The notes under the pieces: generated by a model
Databases searched by the model: none
Told to the model about the DNA's origin: nothing
What the model saw: only the letters and a program-made list of their open reading frames with translations
In this document: piece by piece, positions 35,939-43,940 of the stretch
How positions within the stretch are numbered: the stretch's first letter is position 1
Layout of the letters: the number at the start of each line of letters is the position of its first letter
Source of the DNA: Prasinococcaceae sp. CCMP 1430
Taxonomy: Eukaryota > Prasinodermophyta > Palmophyllophyceae > Prasinococcales > Prasinococcaceae
NCBI GenBank assembly: GCA_013416795.1
Contig: RQSC01001147.1
Location: 39,269 to 83,208 of the forward strand
Length of the DNA: 43,940 nt
Direction: 5' to 3'
Translations under genes and position numbers: made by a program

Positions 35939-36596
35939 TTAGATTCCGCCTTCGCTGTACACCTCGATCTTGAAGACGGTGGCGAAGTCGGCGTAGCCCG
36001 CGCCGATGACAAATTTGAGGAAGCGCGCCTTCAGGCGGGACACCTTGTGCGACTCGATTTGCTTCCCCGCCGAGCCCTTGTCCGCGAGCTCGACGTCGAA
36101 GAGCTTCTCGAAGCCCTGCAAGCACAGGTGAAGGCGCGCAATGGCGCGCTCAGGCGTAAGCGCTCGAACTCGTGCATTCGAGCTCGGCCACCATGCGCGC
36201 ATGCACGCGCGTGGGTGGGCGTACCTTGGGCGACGACTGTGTGCTGAATTCCAAGCCCAGCCGGCGCACTCCAGACGTCACTGTGCGCACCTTGGAAATG
36301 CTCACCTGTGCGCCAGCGGGCAGTTGCGCCGGGGGGGGGTGGTCCCAATGCGACCACGCATGTCAGAGGCGTGCGCTCGCGGCCTGCGTTCGTTCGTGCC
36401 AGCGCGGCCAGACACAGCGGCAGGCGCAACATACCTCCTTTGGGAGCGCGATGACCAGCTCCTGCGGGAACAGGCCCGTAGTCATCCAGAAGGTCGACTC
36501 GGTACCATCGAGCGTATTCTCCGGCGGATGGTGCTCGTCGGCGCACGTGGCCGCAGCGATCGACGAGCCCGCGGCCGCGAGCGCGACGTCCGTCAT
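35939..36596 (-). CDS. IFT25: Intraflagellar transport protein 25 (HSPB11)
   Basis: Three minus-strand exons, 36596-36435, 36305-36225 and 36115-35939, with two phase-0 introns (129 bases GTATG...ACAG; 109 bases GTACG...GCAG) give 139 residues. This is close to the human protein. Diagnostic blocks are DEHHPPENTLDGTESTFWMT and TGLFPQELVIALPK in exon 1, VSISKVRTVTSGVRRLGLEF in exon 2 and FEKLFDVELADKGS plus LRARFLKFVI-like strands in exon 3 (jelly-roll, galactose-binding-like fold). IFT25 pairs with IFT27 in the IFT-B complex and acts in transport in cilia, so the organism is flagellated at some stage. The start codon follows an A/G-poor leader. The gene is divergent from the CNB protein (571 bases) and convergent with DRG1 (191 bases). 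Confidence 0.93.
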
Positions 36597-37167
36597 GGCT
36601 GGGTGCTCGCGGGTCAGCGCGGCGCAGTCCCGCTGACGAGCGGATGCAAACTCACCCGCTCGCCGGCCGGACTGCTGGCCCGACTGCGCCTGCACGCTCC
36701 CACACCTCTCCGCGCGCGGCGCGAGGGGCTCAGGCTCGAAGCGGCGGCGCCGCGCTGCCCCCGCCGCCGCCGCCGCGCCGAGCGCCGTGTGCCGCCCGCG
36801 GGCGTCGGCGCGCGCCGGCGGCGTTCCCCGTTCAAAGCTTCGCCGCAAACGTGCGGAAAACGCACCCGCGAAAGCGGGCGCAAATGCGACTCCGCACGTT
36901 GGGCTTCGGGTTCACTTTAGGTTCAAAATCTGCTCATAATATACCACGGGCGAGCGCGCGGTACGCCGGGTGCCAGCGGGGGGGAGGGGGGGACGCGAAC
37001 GAGCACAGGGCGACGAATGCGGACGCGGCGCGCCGAGTTCCCCGCGTGTGGGCGCACGCGGGTGCGCGCGCCACACTCGGCAGCGCCCGCGGAGGGCCGT
37101 CGAGGGGGTAGGGTGGTAGGCCCTACCCCCTCGCCGGGGGGCGGGGAGAAGGGTAGGGGGGGGAACC
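36597..37167. promoter_or_regulatory. Divergent promoter region of IFT25 and CNB gene with nested hairpin
   Basis: This region holds a nested inverted repeat (36848-36900) and a local AT-rich stretch (36906-36945, CACTTTAGGTTCAAAATC...CATAATATACC), which are the most promoter-like signals between the two start codons. Purine-rich G runs follow towards the CNB gene. Confidence 0.5.
36848..36900. other. Nested inverted repeat
   Basis: The outer arms AACGTGCGG (36848-36856) and CCGCACGTT (36892-36900) pair perfectly. Inside lies a second perfect hairpin, CCCGC-GAAA-GCGGG (36865-36878). It could be a cruciform or a paired binding site for a regulator of both divergent genes. Confidence 0.75.
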
Positions 37168-39246
37168 ATGGGCGCTTCGGTGAGCTGCGCAAGTGGCAGA
37201 CTCAGCATGGTCGATATGACAGGTTGCGCGAGTGGGCTCAATGCCAAGTTGCGCCGCAAGCGCGGCGGCGTGTACTCGCCAGAGTCGCCAGCCTCGCCGG
37301 CGAGCCCGTTCAGCCCGGCGAGCTTCAGCAGCGGCTCCCTGAGCCCTTCGATGAAGCGCGCCCAGGGCCGCTCCCCGAGCCGCCTTACGTTGGGGTCCCA
37401 GACGCGCCAACGCCTCACACGAGCGCTGGATGAAAGCTTCGTATTCAGCAGCTTGCCAGCTGAACACAGACAGGCGCTTCTGCAGTGCATGTTCGAGCAC
37501 AGCGTCGATCAGGGCGAGGAGGTGATCCGCGAGGGGGAGGATGGCGATCACTTTTACTTGGTAGATAGCGGCGAGCTCGAGGTGCGCGTGAGTGAGGACG
37601 ACGGCGCGACCCGTGCTGTTTTCGCGCTCACCTCGGGTTCGTGCCTGGGCGAGCTCGCCACGCTCTACGCGTGCCCGCGCACGTGCTCGGTGGTCGCCAA
37701 GACGGCGAGCGTGCTGTGGGCGCTGGATACGGAAGTCTTCCGCACGTTCGCCATGGATGCAGTTCGAGCCAAGCGCGAGCGCTACGACGACCTGCTACAG
37801 CAGGTGCCGCTCTTTCGCGAGCTTGAGAGCTACGAGCGTGCATTCATCATTGACTCGCTACAAACTGCCGACTTCGGCGCGGGCGAGATAATCGTCACCG
37901 AGGGCGACGCGGGAGACCGCTTTTACCTGCTGGAGCTGGGTGAGGCGGTGGCATCCAAGCAACAGCGGACGGGCGCGCCACTCGAGGTGTCGCGCTACGG
38001 CCCCGCGAGTTTCTTCGGCGAGCTGGGACTGCTGTTGGACCAGCCACGGCAGGCGACCGTCACCGCCGTGCGTCGATGCCGCACAGCGTTCATCGATCGG
38101 TCCCGCTTCTCGCAGCTTCTGGCCGGGGGGAAGCTCAAGGCGCTCATGCTCGCTCAGGCGCGCGAGTACCAGCGCGTCAACGAGGAGAATACCGCGCGCG
38201 AGCGCGAGAAGGAAGGGCGCAAGCGGGAGAAGAAAGAGCGTCGGCGCGCAGCAAAGGACAGGGAGAGCAGGCACAGGGACAAGCGGAAAGACAGGGGCAG
38301 GGACGGCGACCAAGACCATCGCGGTGGCAGCAGCCGCAGCTCATCGCGAAGGGAGACCAGCCGGCCATTGCCGTCCCGGTCTAGCAAGTCGCACTCCAGT
38401 CACTCGGGGCGCGCGTTCGACAAGAGGAAGCGCGTCGGACCGCGCGGCGAGACGCGCCGCCTGCGAATCTCCAATGCTCTTTGCGAATGTGCCGCCTTCA
38501 ACGGCCTTCGGCAGGATGAGGTCCTCTCAATCGTCGACAAAACGTACGAGCTGCTACTGCCGCCGGGACACGACGTCATGACGCAAGGCGCACCAGGACA
38601 CGAGATGTATGTACTCGAAGCGGGTGAGCTGGACGTCTTCGAGGAGGACAAGGAAACCGGCGAACGCAGGGCGGTGAACCGCCTCAAGAGCGGCGCCGTG
38701 CTGGGCGAAGTCGCGCTGATAGATCCTGGCAGCGCCCGCGAGGCGACTGTGCGCGCTACCGCCAATGGCGCACGGCTATGGACGCTCGCACACAAGGACT
38801 TCTTCGAGATCGCAGGCGCTCACATCACAGCCAAACGCGTCGTCTACGTGAACTTCCTTTCGAAGGTGCCCATGTTCGACGGCATCGATGAGTGTGCCAT
38901 GAAGCAGATGGCGGACGCGATGACGCCCGCGTACTACGCAGACGGCGAGGCCATCGTGCGGCAGGGCGAGGCGGGCGAGGCCTTCTTTGTGCTGGAGCAC
39001 GGTCAGGCGGTAGCGACAGTCCTGCCGCCGGGCCAAGACGCGGCGGTCGAAGTGATGCGGTATGACAAAAAGGGGCAGTTCTTCGGCGAGCTCGCGCTGC
39101 TGACAGACACCACGCGGAAGGCGTCAGTGCACGCTGTGGGCCCCGCAAAGTTCGCGCGCATGGACCGCGCTGCATTCAAGAGGCTCACCGCGCGCATAGC
39201 AAGCCTGCGAGAGATGCTGGAGGGCGCGCAGGCCAACTACGCGTGA
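37168..39246 (+). CDS. Four-CNB cyclic-nucleotide-binding protein without catalytic domain
   Basis: This intronless protein of 692 residues has four cyclic-nucleotide-binding domains in two pairs (about 86-205, 210-330, 430-550, 555-680). A Ser/Pro-rich leader precedes them, and an extremely Lys/Arg/Ser-rich linker (about 335-425) separates the pairs. Each phosphate-binding cassette is visible with its Glu and Arg: CLGELATLYACPRTCS, FFGELGLLLDQPRQAT, LGEVALIDPGSAREAT and FFGELALLTDTTRKAS. The N-terminus MGASVSCASG fits N-myristoylation plus palmitoylation and so membrane attachment. There is no kinase, channel or dimerisation domain. It resembles a duplicated PKA regulatory subunit or the regulatory half of a PKG. 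It may regulate a separate kinase or act as a cyclic-nucleotide scaffold. An RRxS-type inhibitor site was not identified with certainty. It is divergent from IFT25, so a flagellar role is possible. Confidence 0.9.
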   Translation: MGASVSCASGRLSMVDMTGCASGLNAKLRRKRGGVYSPESPASPASPFSPASFSSGSLSPSMKRAQGRSPSRLTLGSQTRQRLTRALDESFVFSSLPAEHRQALLQCMFEHSVDQGEEVIREGEDGDHFYLVDSGELEVRVSEDDGATRAVFALTSGSCLGELATLYACPRTCSVVAKTASVLWALDTEVFRTFAMDAVRAKRERYDDLLQQVPLFRELESYERAFIIDSLQTADFGAGEIIVTEGDAGDRFYLLELGEAVASKQQRTGAPLEVSRYGPASFFGELGLLLDQPRQATVTAVRRCRTAFIDRSRFSQLLAGGKLKALMLAQAREYQRVNEENTAREREKEGRKREKKERRRAAKDRESRHRDKRKDRGRDGDQDHRGGSSRSSSRRETSRPLPSRSSKSHSSHSGRAFDKRKRVGPRGETRRLRISNALCECAAFNGLRQDEVLSIVDKTYELLLPPGHDVMTQGAPGHEMYVLEAGELDVFEEDKETGERRAVNRLKSGAVLGEVALIDPGSAREATVRATANGARLWTLAHKDFFEIAGAHITAKRVVYVNFLSKVPMFDGIDECAMKQMADAMTPAYYADGEAIVRQGEAGEAFFVLEHGQAVATVLPPGQDAAVEVMRYDKKGQFFGELALLTDTTRKASVHAVGPAKFARMDRAAFKRLTARIASLREMLEGAQANYA

Positions 39247-39519
39247 GGTGTGCGCGCTTGTGTGTGCGGGCGGACGGCCAAGCGGGAGTGGCCCTTGTAC
39301 GATATCACATTCGATGTACTCAAATGCGCTTCGAAGCCCACACAGGGCGCGGCTGCGCTGCTGCCACACGGCGCGGTGGGCGCGCGGTGTGGGTGCGCGG
39401 GGGAGGTGTGTGCGTGAGTGTGCGTGGGTGGGGTGGGGGCGGCGAGGGGTGCCGAAGGCGGGCTTCAGGTCGACGTTCCCGCGAGGGCGAGCACGAGGGT
39501 CGCGATCGCGAGCACGACC

Positions 39520-41060
39520 ATGGCGCCGCCGACGCTCGCCATGACGCGCACGACGAAGCCCTCCTTGCGGCGGATCGCCAACTGGATGACGAAGGTCGCG
39601 ATGAGCGCAGCGGCGAGGGCGCCCCGGCTGGCGCCGGCGCACAAGGTGTACGTGCCGTCGGCAGAGGAGAGCGCTGCCAAGCGCGCCTTCGCGCGCCTCA
39701 GGGCCGCGCGCGATGCGCTCGATGCAGCGCGCAGGGCGGCTGCGGCAGCGGCCGACGCGAGCAGAAGGTCACAGGAGCGCGCGGCGAGGGCCGCCGCGGC
39801 AGATGCGAAGGCGGCGGCGCGGGGCGAGGGCGCGGAACAGGCAGGGCGCGGTGTGGCGCACGAAGGCGCTGGAACCGCGAAGGCGGGGGGCGGGGCGGGC
39901 GGGGCGAAGGCCGCGTCGCGGCAGGACTTAGGCGCAGGTGCTCGTGTCGCGCCAGTCCGCGCCCCCGCGCGCACGCAGGAGGAGGCGCGCAAGCACGCGA
40001 AGGAGGTGCTTATGAAAAAAATGGCGGCCAAGGCGCGCCTGACCAAGGCCGGCGGCAAGGGCGCCTCCGGCGTGGTGGCGGGGAACGCCGCGGCCAACGT
40101 TGCCGCGCAGGATGTCGCGCAGAGGGTGAGCGCCAAACCGTTGTCCCGGAAACGGCCCGCCGAGGCGGAGGCGGAGCGACAAACCGATGGCGATGCCGCT
40201 CAAGATACAGCCACGGCCGCCGACGCTGGCGCGGGCGACAAGTCTGCCAAGGGGCCCAAACCGCGGGCGAAGAAGCCGAGGAAGGCCCCGCTCTTCGCAG
40301 ATGGCAATGCGAATGCGGAGAGGGAAAAGAGCGAGCGCCAGGTGTATTTGAGCGGCTTGCCGTCGGGCGTTACGTCAGAAAGGTGCGCTGAGCTGTGCGT
40401 GAGCGGGTGTGGCTTTCAACACACAGGGGCCCTGCGTCCCCTGCTCGTCGCGCGCGAAATGCCATGTTCTAGCACGGCGCGCGCGCGTGTGGGCAGCATG
40501 CGACCGCGACTGCCTGCCTTCCCCGGCACGCGTCCTCTGACGCGAAACGTTTGGCATTGCTCGCACGGCCCCGCCATCATCGCGGGCACGTGCCCTCTCT
40601 GCCCGTGCGCAGCATCGCAAGCGCGATGCGCGTACATGGTGCTGTGAAGCGTGTGTCGCTACAGCGCGAACCCGACCACGCATTCGTCGAGTTCGAGTTC
40701 CGCGAGGGTGCCAAGACCGCCCTCAACACAAGCGCCCAGCAGCCAGTACTGATCAACGGCGCGGTGGTCACCTTGAGGAAGACCGAGGTGCGTGCGAGCG
40801 CGCACGCGTGCCCTCACGTGCGCCTGTGCATCACGCGAAAGAAGCGAACCCCTGAGCTGGCGCACGCGCCCTGACAAGGCCGCCTCGCCCATTGCGTACA
40901 GCCCCCTCGCCCCTCGGTGCAATCGCAGCAGCAGCCCAAGAACGAGCGCGAGATGGCGGCCATCCAGGCAGCCGCTGCCATCAAGGCGGCGCCCGCGAAG
41001 CAACCCGCGCCGGCGAGGGGCCGTGGCCTGGTCTCGTACGACGACGACCTCTTCGGCTGA
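39520..41060 (+). CDS. RRM-containing nuclear protein, unknown family
   Basis: Proposed exons are 39520-40382, 40613-40787 and 40929-41060. The introns are 230 bases (GTGCG...CGCAG, phase 2) and 141 bases (GTGCG...CGCAG, phase 0), giving 389 residues. The N-terminal 280 residues are Ala/Lys/Arg/Glu-rich and helical, with a nuclear-signal-like KGPKPRAKKPRKAPLF. One RRM follows: QVYLSGLPSG, then across the splice SIASAMRVHGAVKRVSLQREPDHAFVEFEF, and VLINGAVVTLRKTE. The last exon has KNEREMAAIQAAAAIKA and ends RGRGLVSYDDDLFG. The exon joins rebuild a full RRM, which strongly supports them. The start is uncertain: ATGs at 39520, 39541 and 40012 share the frame, and an open hydrophobic frame on the other strand covers 39465-39650. 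Resemblance to the RRM part of SART3/Prp24-type proteins was considered but not established. Confidence 0.75.
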
Positions 41061-41499
41061 CGGACCCGTGCGGCGCGCGGACGCGGGACCGCTGCATACA
41101 AACCCTCTCATGTGACAATAGCCCTAATAACGCCAACTATTGCCGACCAAAAAGTTCGTTGAAACCTAAACTCGAGCACGTTCGGTTCCCGAACGTTGGC
41201 CCCGTTTGTGCACGGAAGAGAGACTTTCCGCAGAATGGTCCGCGCGTGCTTCCGCTGCCACTTCCGTGGATTTTCCAATGACAAAATTTCATGAGTTCGA
41301 CGGTGTATCTTCGTCAAATTGGGATCTCCCGCGGGGAAAAACGGAAGGGGCGACAGAAAGCGGGGACGGAGGGAGGCCGCGTTCGAAGGGGGACGGCGGC
41401 GGGCGCGCCACAGCCGCGGGCGCTGCGCGCTGCAGCTGCTGCAGGGGGTGGGGGGCGGATACGGTTTCGCGCGGCGCGGGGGCGGAGGGTGCGGTCGCC
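41061..41499. other. Intergenic region with short palindrome
   Basis: This is the 439-base spacer between the RRM gene and FUZ, AT-richer at 41110-41290 and GC-rich after that. It contains a perfect inverted repeat, ACGTTCGG-TTC-CCGAACGT (41178-41196). It probably holds the FUZ promoter. Confidence 0.55.
41178..41196. other. Perfect inverted repeat upstream of FUZ
   Basis: 8-base arms ACGTTCGG / CCGAACGT with a 3-base spacer TTC, about 300 bases before the FUZ start. It could be a dimeric protein-binding site. Confidence 0.6.
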
Positions 41500-43107
41500 A
41501 TGTCGACGCACGCTCTATGCGCCCTGGACGCCGCCAGCGGCGCGCCGCTCCTCGCGCGCTCACGAAGATGCACAGCCCCGTGGAGCCGCCGCACAGCACC
41601 GAGCGCCACCAGGCCGCGCTGCTCGGCGCCGTGCAGCGCGCCGCTGCGCACGCGGGCGGGAGCGGGCGCGCGCTGGAGCGCGCGGACTGCGGTGGGGGCA
41701 GGGAGGTCGTTATGGACCCCGATGCTACCGCGGAGCTCGTCTTCGCTGTGGGGGCCCGTGGCGCCTCGGGCAGCGGCCGGTGCGCATCCGAGCACGCGCT
41801 CGCGGAAGCCAAGCGCCTCGTCGCGGCGCTGCTCGGAGGTGGCGCGCTCGCTGAGGCGCAGAGGCAGGGCAACGGGGGTTCGTTGGCGCGAAAGGCGCTG
41901 CGTCGGGTGGCTGGCGTTGTGGACGGTGCCATCACGCACAGAGGTGACGCTGCCGCAGACGCCTCGGCTGCGGCGCCAGCGCTTCTCGGAGCGCCGCGGA
42001 TCCGGCTCGCCAGCGTGGAGGCGGTCGCCTCGGCACGGTGCGTTGTGCGCGGAGGTTCTGCGCCGCTCGCCCGGTGCCTGGCACTCAAAGCATGCAGCAG
42101 CATTGCGCATAACCTCACTCTAGGCTCGCCAGTGTGCGCGTGCGGAATGCCGCTTCTGACGTCGCCCGTCCCAACACGTTCGCGCGCCGATCCAGGAATC
42201 GCTTGGACGCGCTCGCGGCTCGCGCCGGCGTCCGCCACGCAGCGCTCCTGAATGGTGGCGACCTGGTCGCAGCCACACCTTCCTGGTGGCGGTTGGGCGG
42301 CGGTGACCTGAGCGAACCCGAACTCCTGCAGTCCCTGCTGCGCGGGCTGGCGGCACTGCCGGATGGCGCGGCTGCGCGTGACTTGCCCGTCTTCCTGCCT
42401 GCCACGGCGCCGCATGCGCCATTGCGGCTCTTGGTGATTCGCCTGGCGGGAGAGCTCGAGCTCGCCGCACTCGCAGGCCCCAAGCCCTCGCTCGAAGGAC
42501 TGCGGGCAGCGGCGACGGAGGAGCTTGGAGGTGGCAAGGTGCGTGTGCGCGTCCAGCCAGCGCGCGCCCCCATTATGTGCTTTGTAGGCGTGGGTCGTCC
42601 ACCCCCGAGTGCGCAGCCTACATGCTTACACGGCGCGCGCGGGGCGCACAGTGGGACTACGCGTCGCTGCTCAAGCGGGGCTGCGGAGTCAACATAGGCA
42701 CAAGCAAGGGTATCCCGCAGAGCGGTGTGTGCTTCGTAGCGCGCGCAGGCGGCTGCGTGGTCGCGCACGCGGGCTCGGGCGCGGGTGACGCCGCCGAGGC
42801 AGCTGAGGATGAGCTGTGGGCATTCGTGCGACGCGCGGCTGCTTTTGGCGCGGGCGATGTGTCCTGTGGCGAGGAGGGCCTGCAAAGCGTCGCGGACCGC
42901 CCCAACCTACGCGTGCGCATGATGGAGTTGCCGACCGAGAGTGCGCAAACGTGCGTGTGCGCGGTGCTCGAGGAGGTCAACGGCGACGGCGTGGCCTTCG
43001 TGGCTTTGCCAACCCGCGATGCCGCCACAGACGCGGTGCTGGCTGCAGGCACCGAAGCGCTGCGGCAGGCGCGAGCCGCTGCATCTGCCGCTGGCGCTAG
43101 GCCGTGA
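41500..43107 (+). CDS. FUZ: Fuzzy (FUZ) homologue, CPLANE ciliogenesis protein
   Basis: Exons are 41500-42037 (with a break), 42124-42538 and 42652-43107. The introns are 42038-42123 (86 bases, phase 2) and 42539-42651 (113 bases, phase 0), giving about 463 residues. The beginning ALCALDAASGAPLLARS matches the FUZ longin-domain start (C-L-A-A-S-S-G-V-P-L-F-C-R-S). The middle block has AALLNGGDLVAATPSWWRLG, AARDLPVFLPATAPHAPLRL and LAGPKPSLEGL, in the same order as vertebrate FUZ. In animals FUZ, INTU and WDPCP form the CPLANE complex, which loads ciliary cargo and activates RAB23. Exon 1 is interrupted: the frame shifts between LLARS (frame 1) and TERHQAALLGAV (frame 0). A 17-base GT-AG segment (41580-41596) would restore it, but a one-base assembly error is equally likely. 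Start Met at 41500 is certain from the homology. Confidence 0.85.
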
Positions 43108-43221
43108 AGGTGCGTAGCATGGAGACGCGTTCTTAATAATGGTGGTCTTTGCGCGCACCACGCAAAATACTGTATATATATATACGAATCCCTTGCCCAG
43201 GCAACGTCCAGAGGAGCGGGC

Positions 43222-43940
43222 TCACGGCCACTCTGTGAACTGGAAAACCTTGAGCACGATCTCCCAGCCGGTAGGCACCTGCCAGAGGAACAGCCCCACG
43301 TTGATCGAGTTCAGCGCGATGTGGGCCGAACGCGCGTTGTCGTTGCCCCTCTGCATGGCGGGCGTGAGCGCAGCAGCCAGGGCCCACAAGATCACGATGG
43401 ACGCACCCGCGAAAAGGTGCGGGCCCGGGAAGAGCTTGCCCACGCGCATGTACGTGTTCATGGCGCCCTCGATTCCTAGCAGCACGCCGCCACCGAGCAA
43501 GATGGAGCCCGCGTTGAAGTGACGGTCACGGAAGTTGCCCGACGAGAGCTCCTTGCGCTTGGCCTTGAGCTCGTCCATCTCCTTCGACAGCGACTTGTAC
43601 TCCGCTGACTCCTCGTCCTCAGGCATCTTCGCTTTGACCGCCTTGATGTCATCGCCCAGCGTGCGCAGCGAGCGCCACTGCAGGCCGGTGTAGCCGGCCC
43701 ACAGCGTGAGCCCGAGCGCGGCGGCCAAGCCGATAGGGTGCACGAGCGCGACGGAGCGGCCGGCGAGGATGCCGTAGTCCTCGCGGCCGGCGGCGTGGGC
43801 CACATCGGCGCCGGCGAACATGTCCACCATCGCGAGGGACATGGCCGCGGCGCCCATGTCGAGCGCCGAGGGCGCGCTCTCCTCCTGCTGCTGCTCCGCC
43901 GCCTTTGCCGGCGCCGCCGCGGCGCGCCGCGCGCGCGCCG
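43222..43940 (-). CDS. DUF4079 thylakoid membrane protein (5' end outside window)
   Basis: The minus-strand frame is open from the window edge to a TGA at 43222-43224. From the first in-window Met at 43857 it encodes 211 residues. Features are HPIGLAAALGLTLWAGYTGLQW (helix 1), a charged coiled stretch KAVKAKMPEDEESAEYKSL and the family core NFRDRHFNAGSILLGGG. After these come further helices with GPHLFAGASIVILWALAAAL, and SAHIALNSINVGLFLWQVPTGW. This matches the DUF4079 family of cyanobacteria and plastids (four membrane helices, function unknown). The upstream sequence (PAKAAEQQQEESAPSALD) is open and Ala-rich, fitting the end of a plastid targeting leader that continues beyond the window. 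The stop lies 114 bases from the convergent FUZ stop; a (TA)n run sits between them at 43172-43185. Confidence 0.88.
   Translation of the reverse strand, partial: ARARRAAAAPAKAAEQQQEESAPSALDMGAAAMSLAMVDMFAGADVAHAAGREDYGILAGRSVALVHPIGLAAALGLTLWAGYTGLQWRSLRTLGDDIKAVKAKMPEDEESAEYKSLSKEMDELKAKRKELSSGNFRDRHFNAGSILLGGGVLLGIEGAMNTYMRVGKLFPGPHLFAGASIVILWALAAALTPAMQRGNDNARSAHIALNSINVGLFLWQVPTGWEIVLKVFQFTEWP

Noticed and set aside
1-43940. Enrichment of introns divisible by three
   Set aside because: About 6 of 19 proposed introns are multiples of three, which is what chance predicts.
1-43940. tRNA, rRNA, CRISPR arrays, prokaryotic operons or mobile elements
   Set aside because: No B-box-like GGTTCGANNCC in a cloverleaf context, no rRNA-like conserved segment, no regularly spaced repeats and no transposase or reverse transcriptase frame were seen.

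Overview
The window is nuclear DNA of a very GC-rich, photosynthetic and flagellated unicellular eukaryote, most probably a microalga with a complex plastid (haptophyte- or stramenopile-like; the exact lineage cannot be fixed from the sequence). The evidence is: spliceosomal introns with GT-AG ends; plastid-type genes (an ELIP/HLIP-like protein, a DUF4079 thylakoid protein, a plastid-type SET protein, a TPR protein of plastid type); cilium genes (IFT25 and a Fuzzy/CPLANE homologue); and a secreted protein with Cys-rich CGGH...WCNG modules of a kind I remember from algal predicted proteomes. It is a draft assembly, with single Ns at 5817 and 6240 and a 116-base gap at 10206-10321.

Genes are dense on both strands, with about 21 protein genes, 0-5 short introns each and spacers mostly of 20-600 bases. 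Left part (1-15 kb): NSUN2-type tRNA m5C methyltransferase (+), SDS22-like LRR protein (-) sharing an 87-base divergent start region with a PABPN1-like RRM protein (+), a Lys/Cys-rich mini-ORF (-), legumain (+) convergent with a long-chain acyl-CoA synthetase (-), a divergent eRF1-like protein (+) convergent with an SDR oxidoreductase (-), and a type II membrane sulfotransferase (+).

Middle (15-33 kb): a large secreted modular Cys-rich protein (+), an intergenic region with palindromic AT islands and a 29-bp direct repeat, an ELIP/HLIP-like light-harvesting relative (+), ESF1 (-), SF3A3 (+), a membrane protein of unknown function (-), a TPR protein (+) ending only 24 bases from an ataxin-10 homologue (-), and a SET-domain protein (-).

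Right part (34-44 kb): DRG1 GTPase (+), IFT25 (-), a four-CNB cyclic-nucleotide-binding protein with no kinase domain (+), an RRM protein (+), FUZ (+) and the 3' part of a DUF4079 thylakoid protein (-). IFT25, the CNB protein and FUZ lie within 7.2 kb, so this part may group cilium and signalling genes. RNA-related housekeeping genes (NSUN2, PABPN1-like, ESF1, SF3A3, DRG1, RRM) are scattered throughout. I saw no tRNA, rRNA, CRISPR array or intact transposon. All exon joins are my own reading of phase, GT/AG sites and homology, without transcript support.
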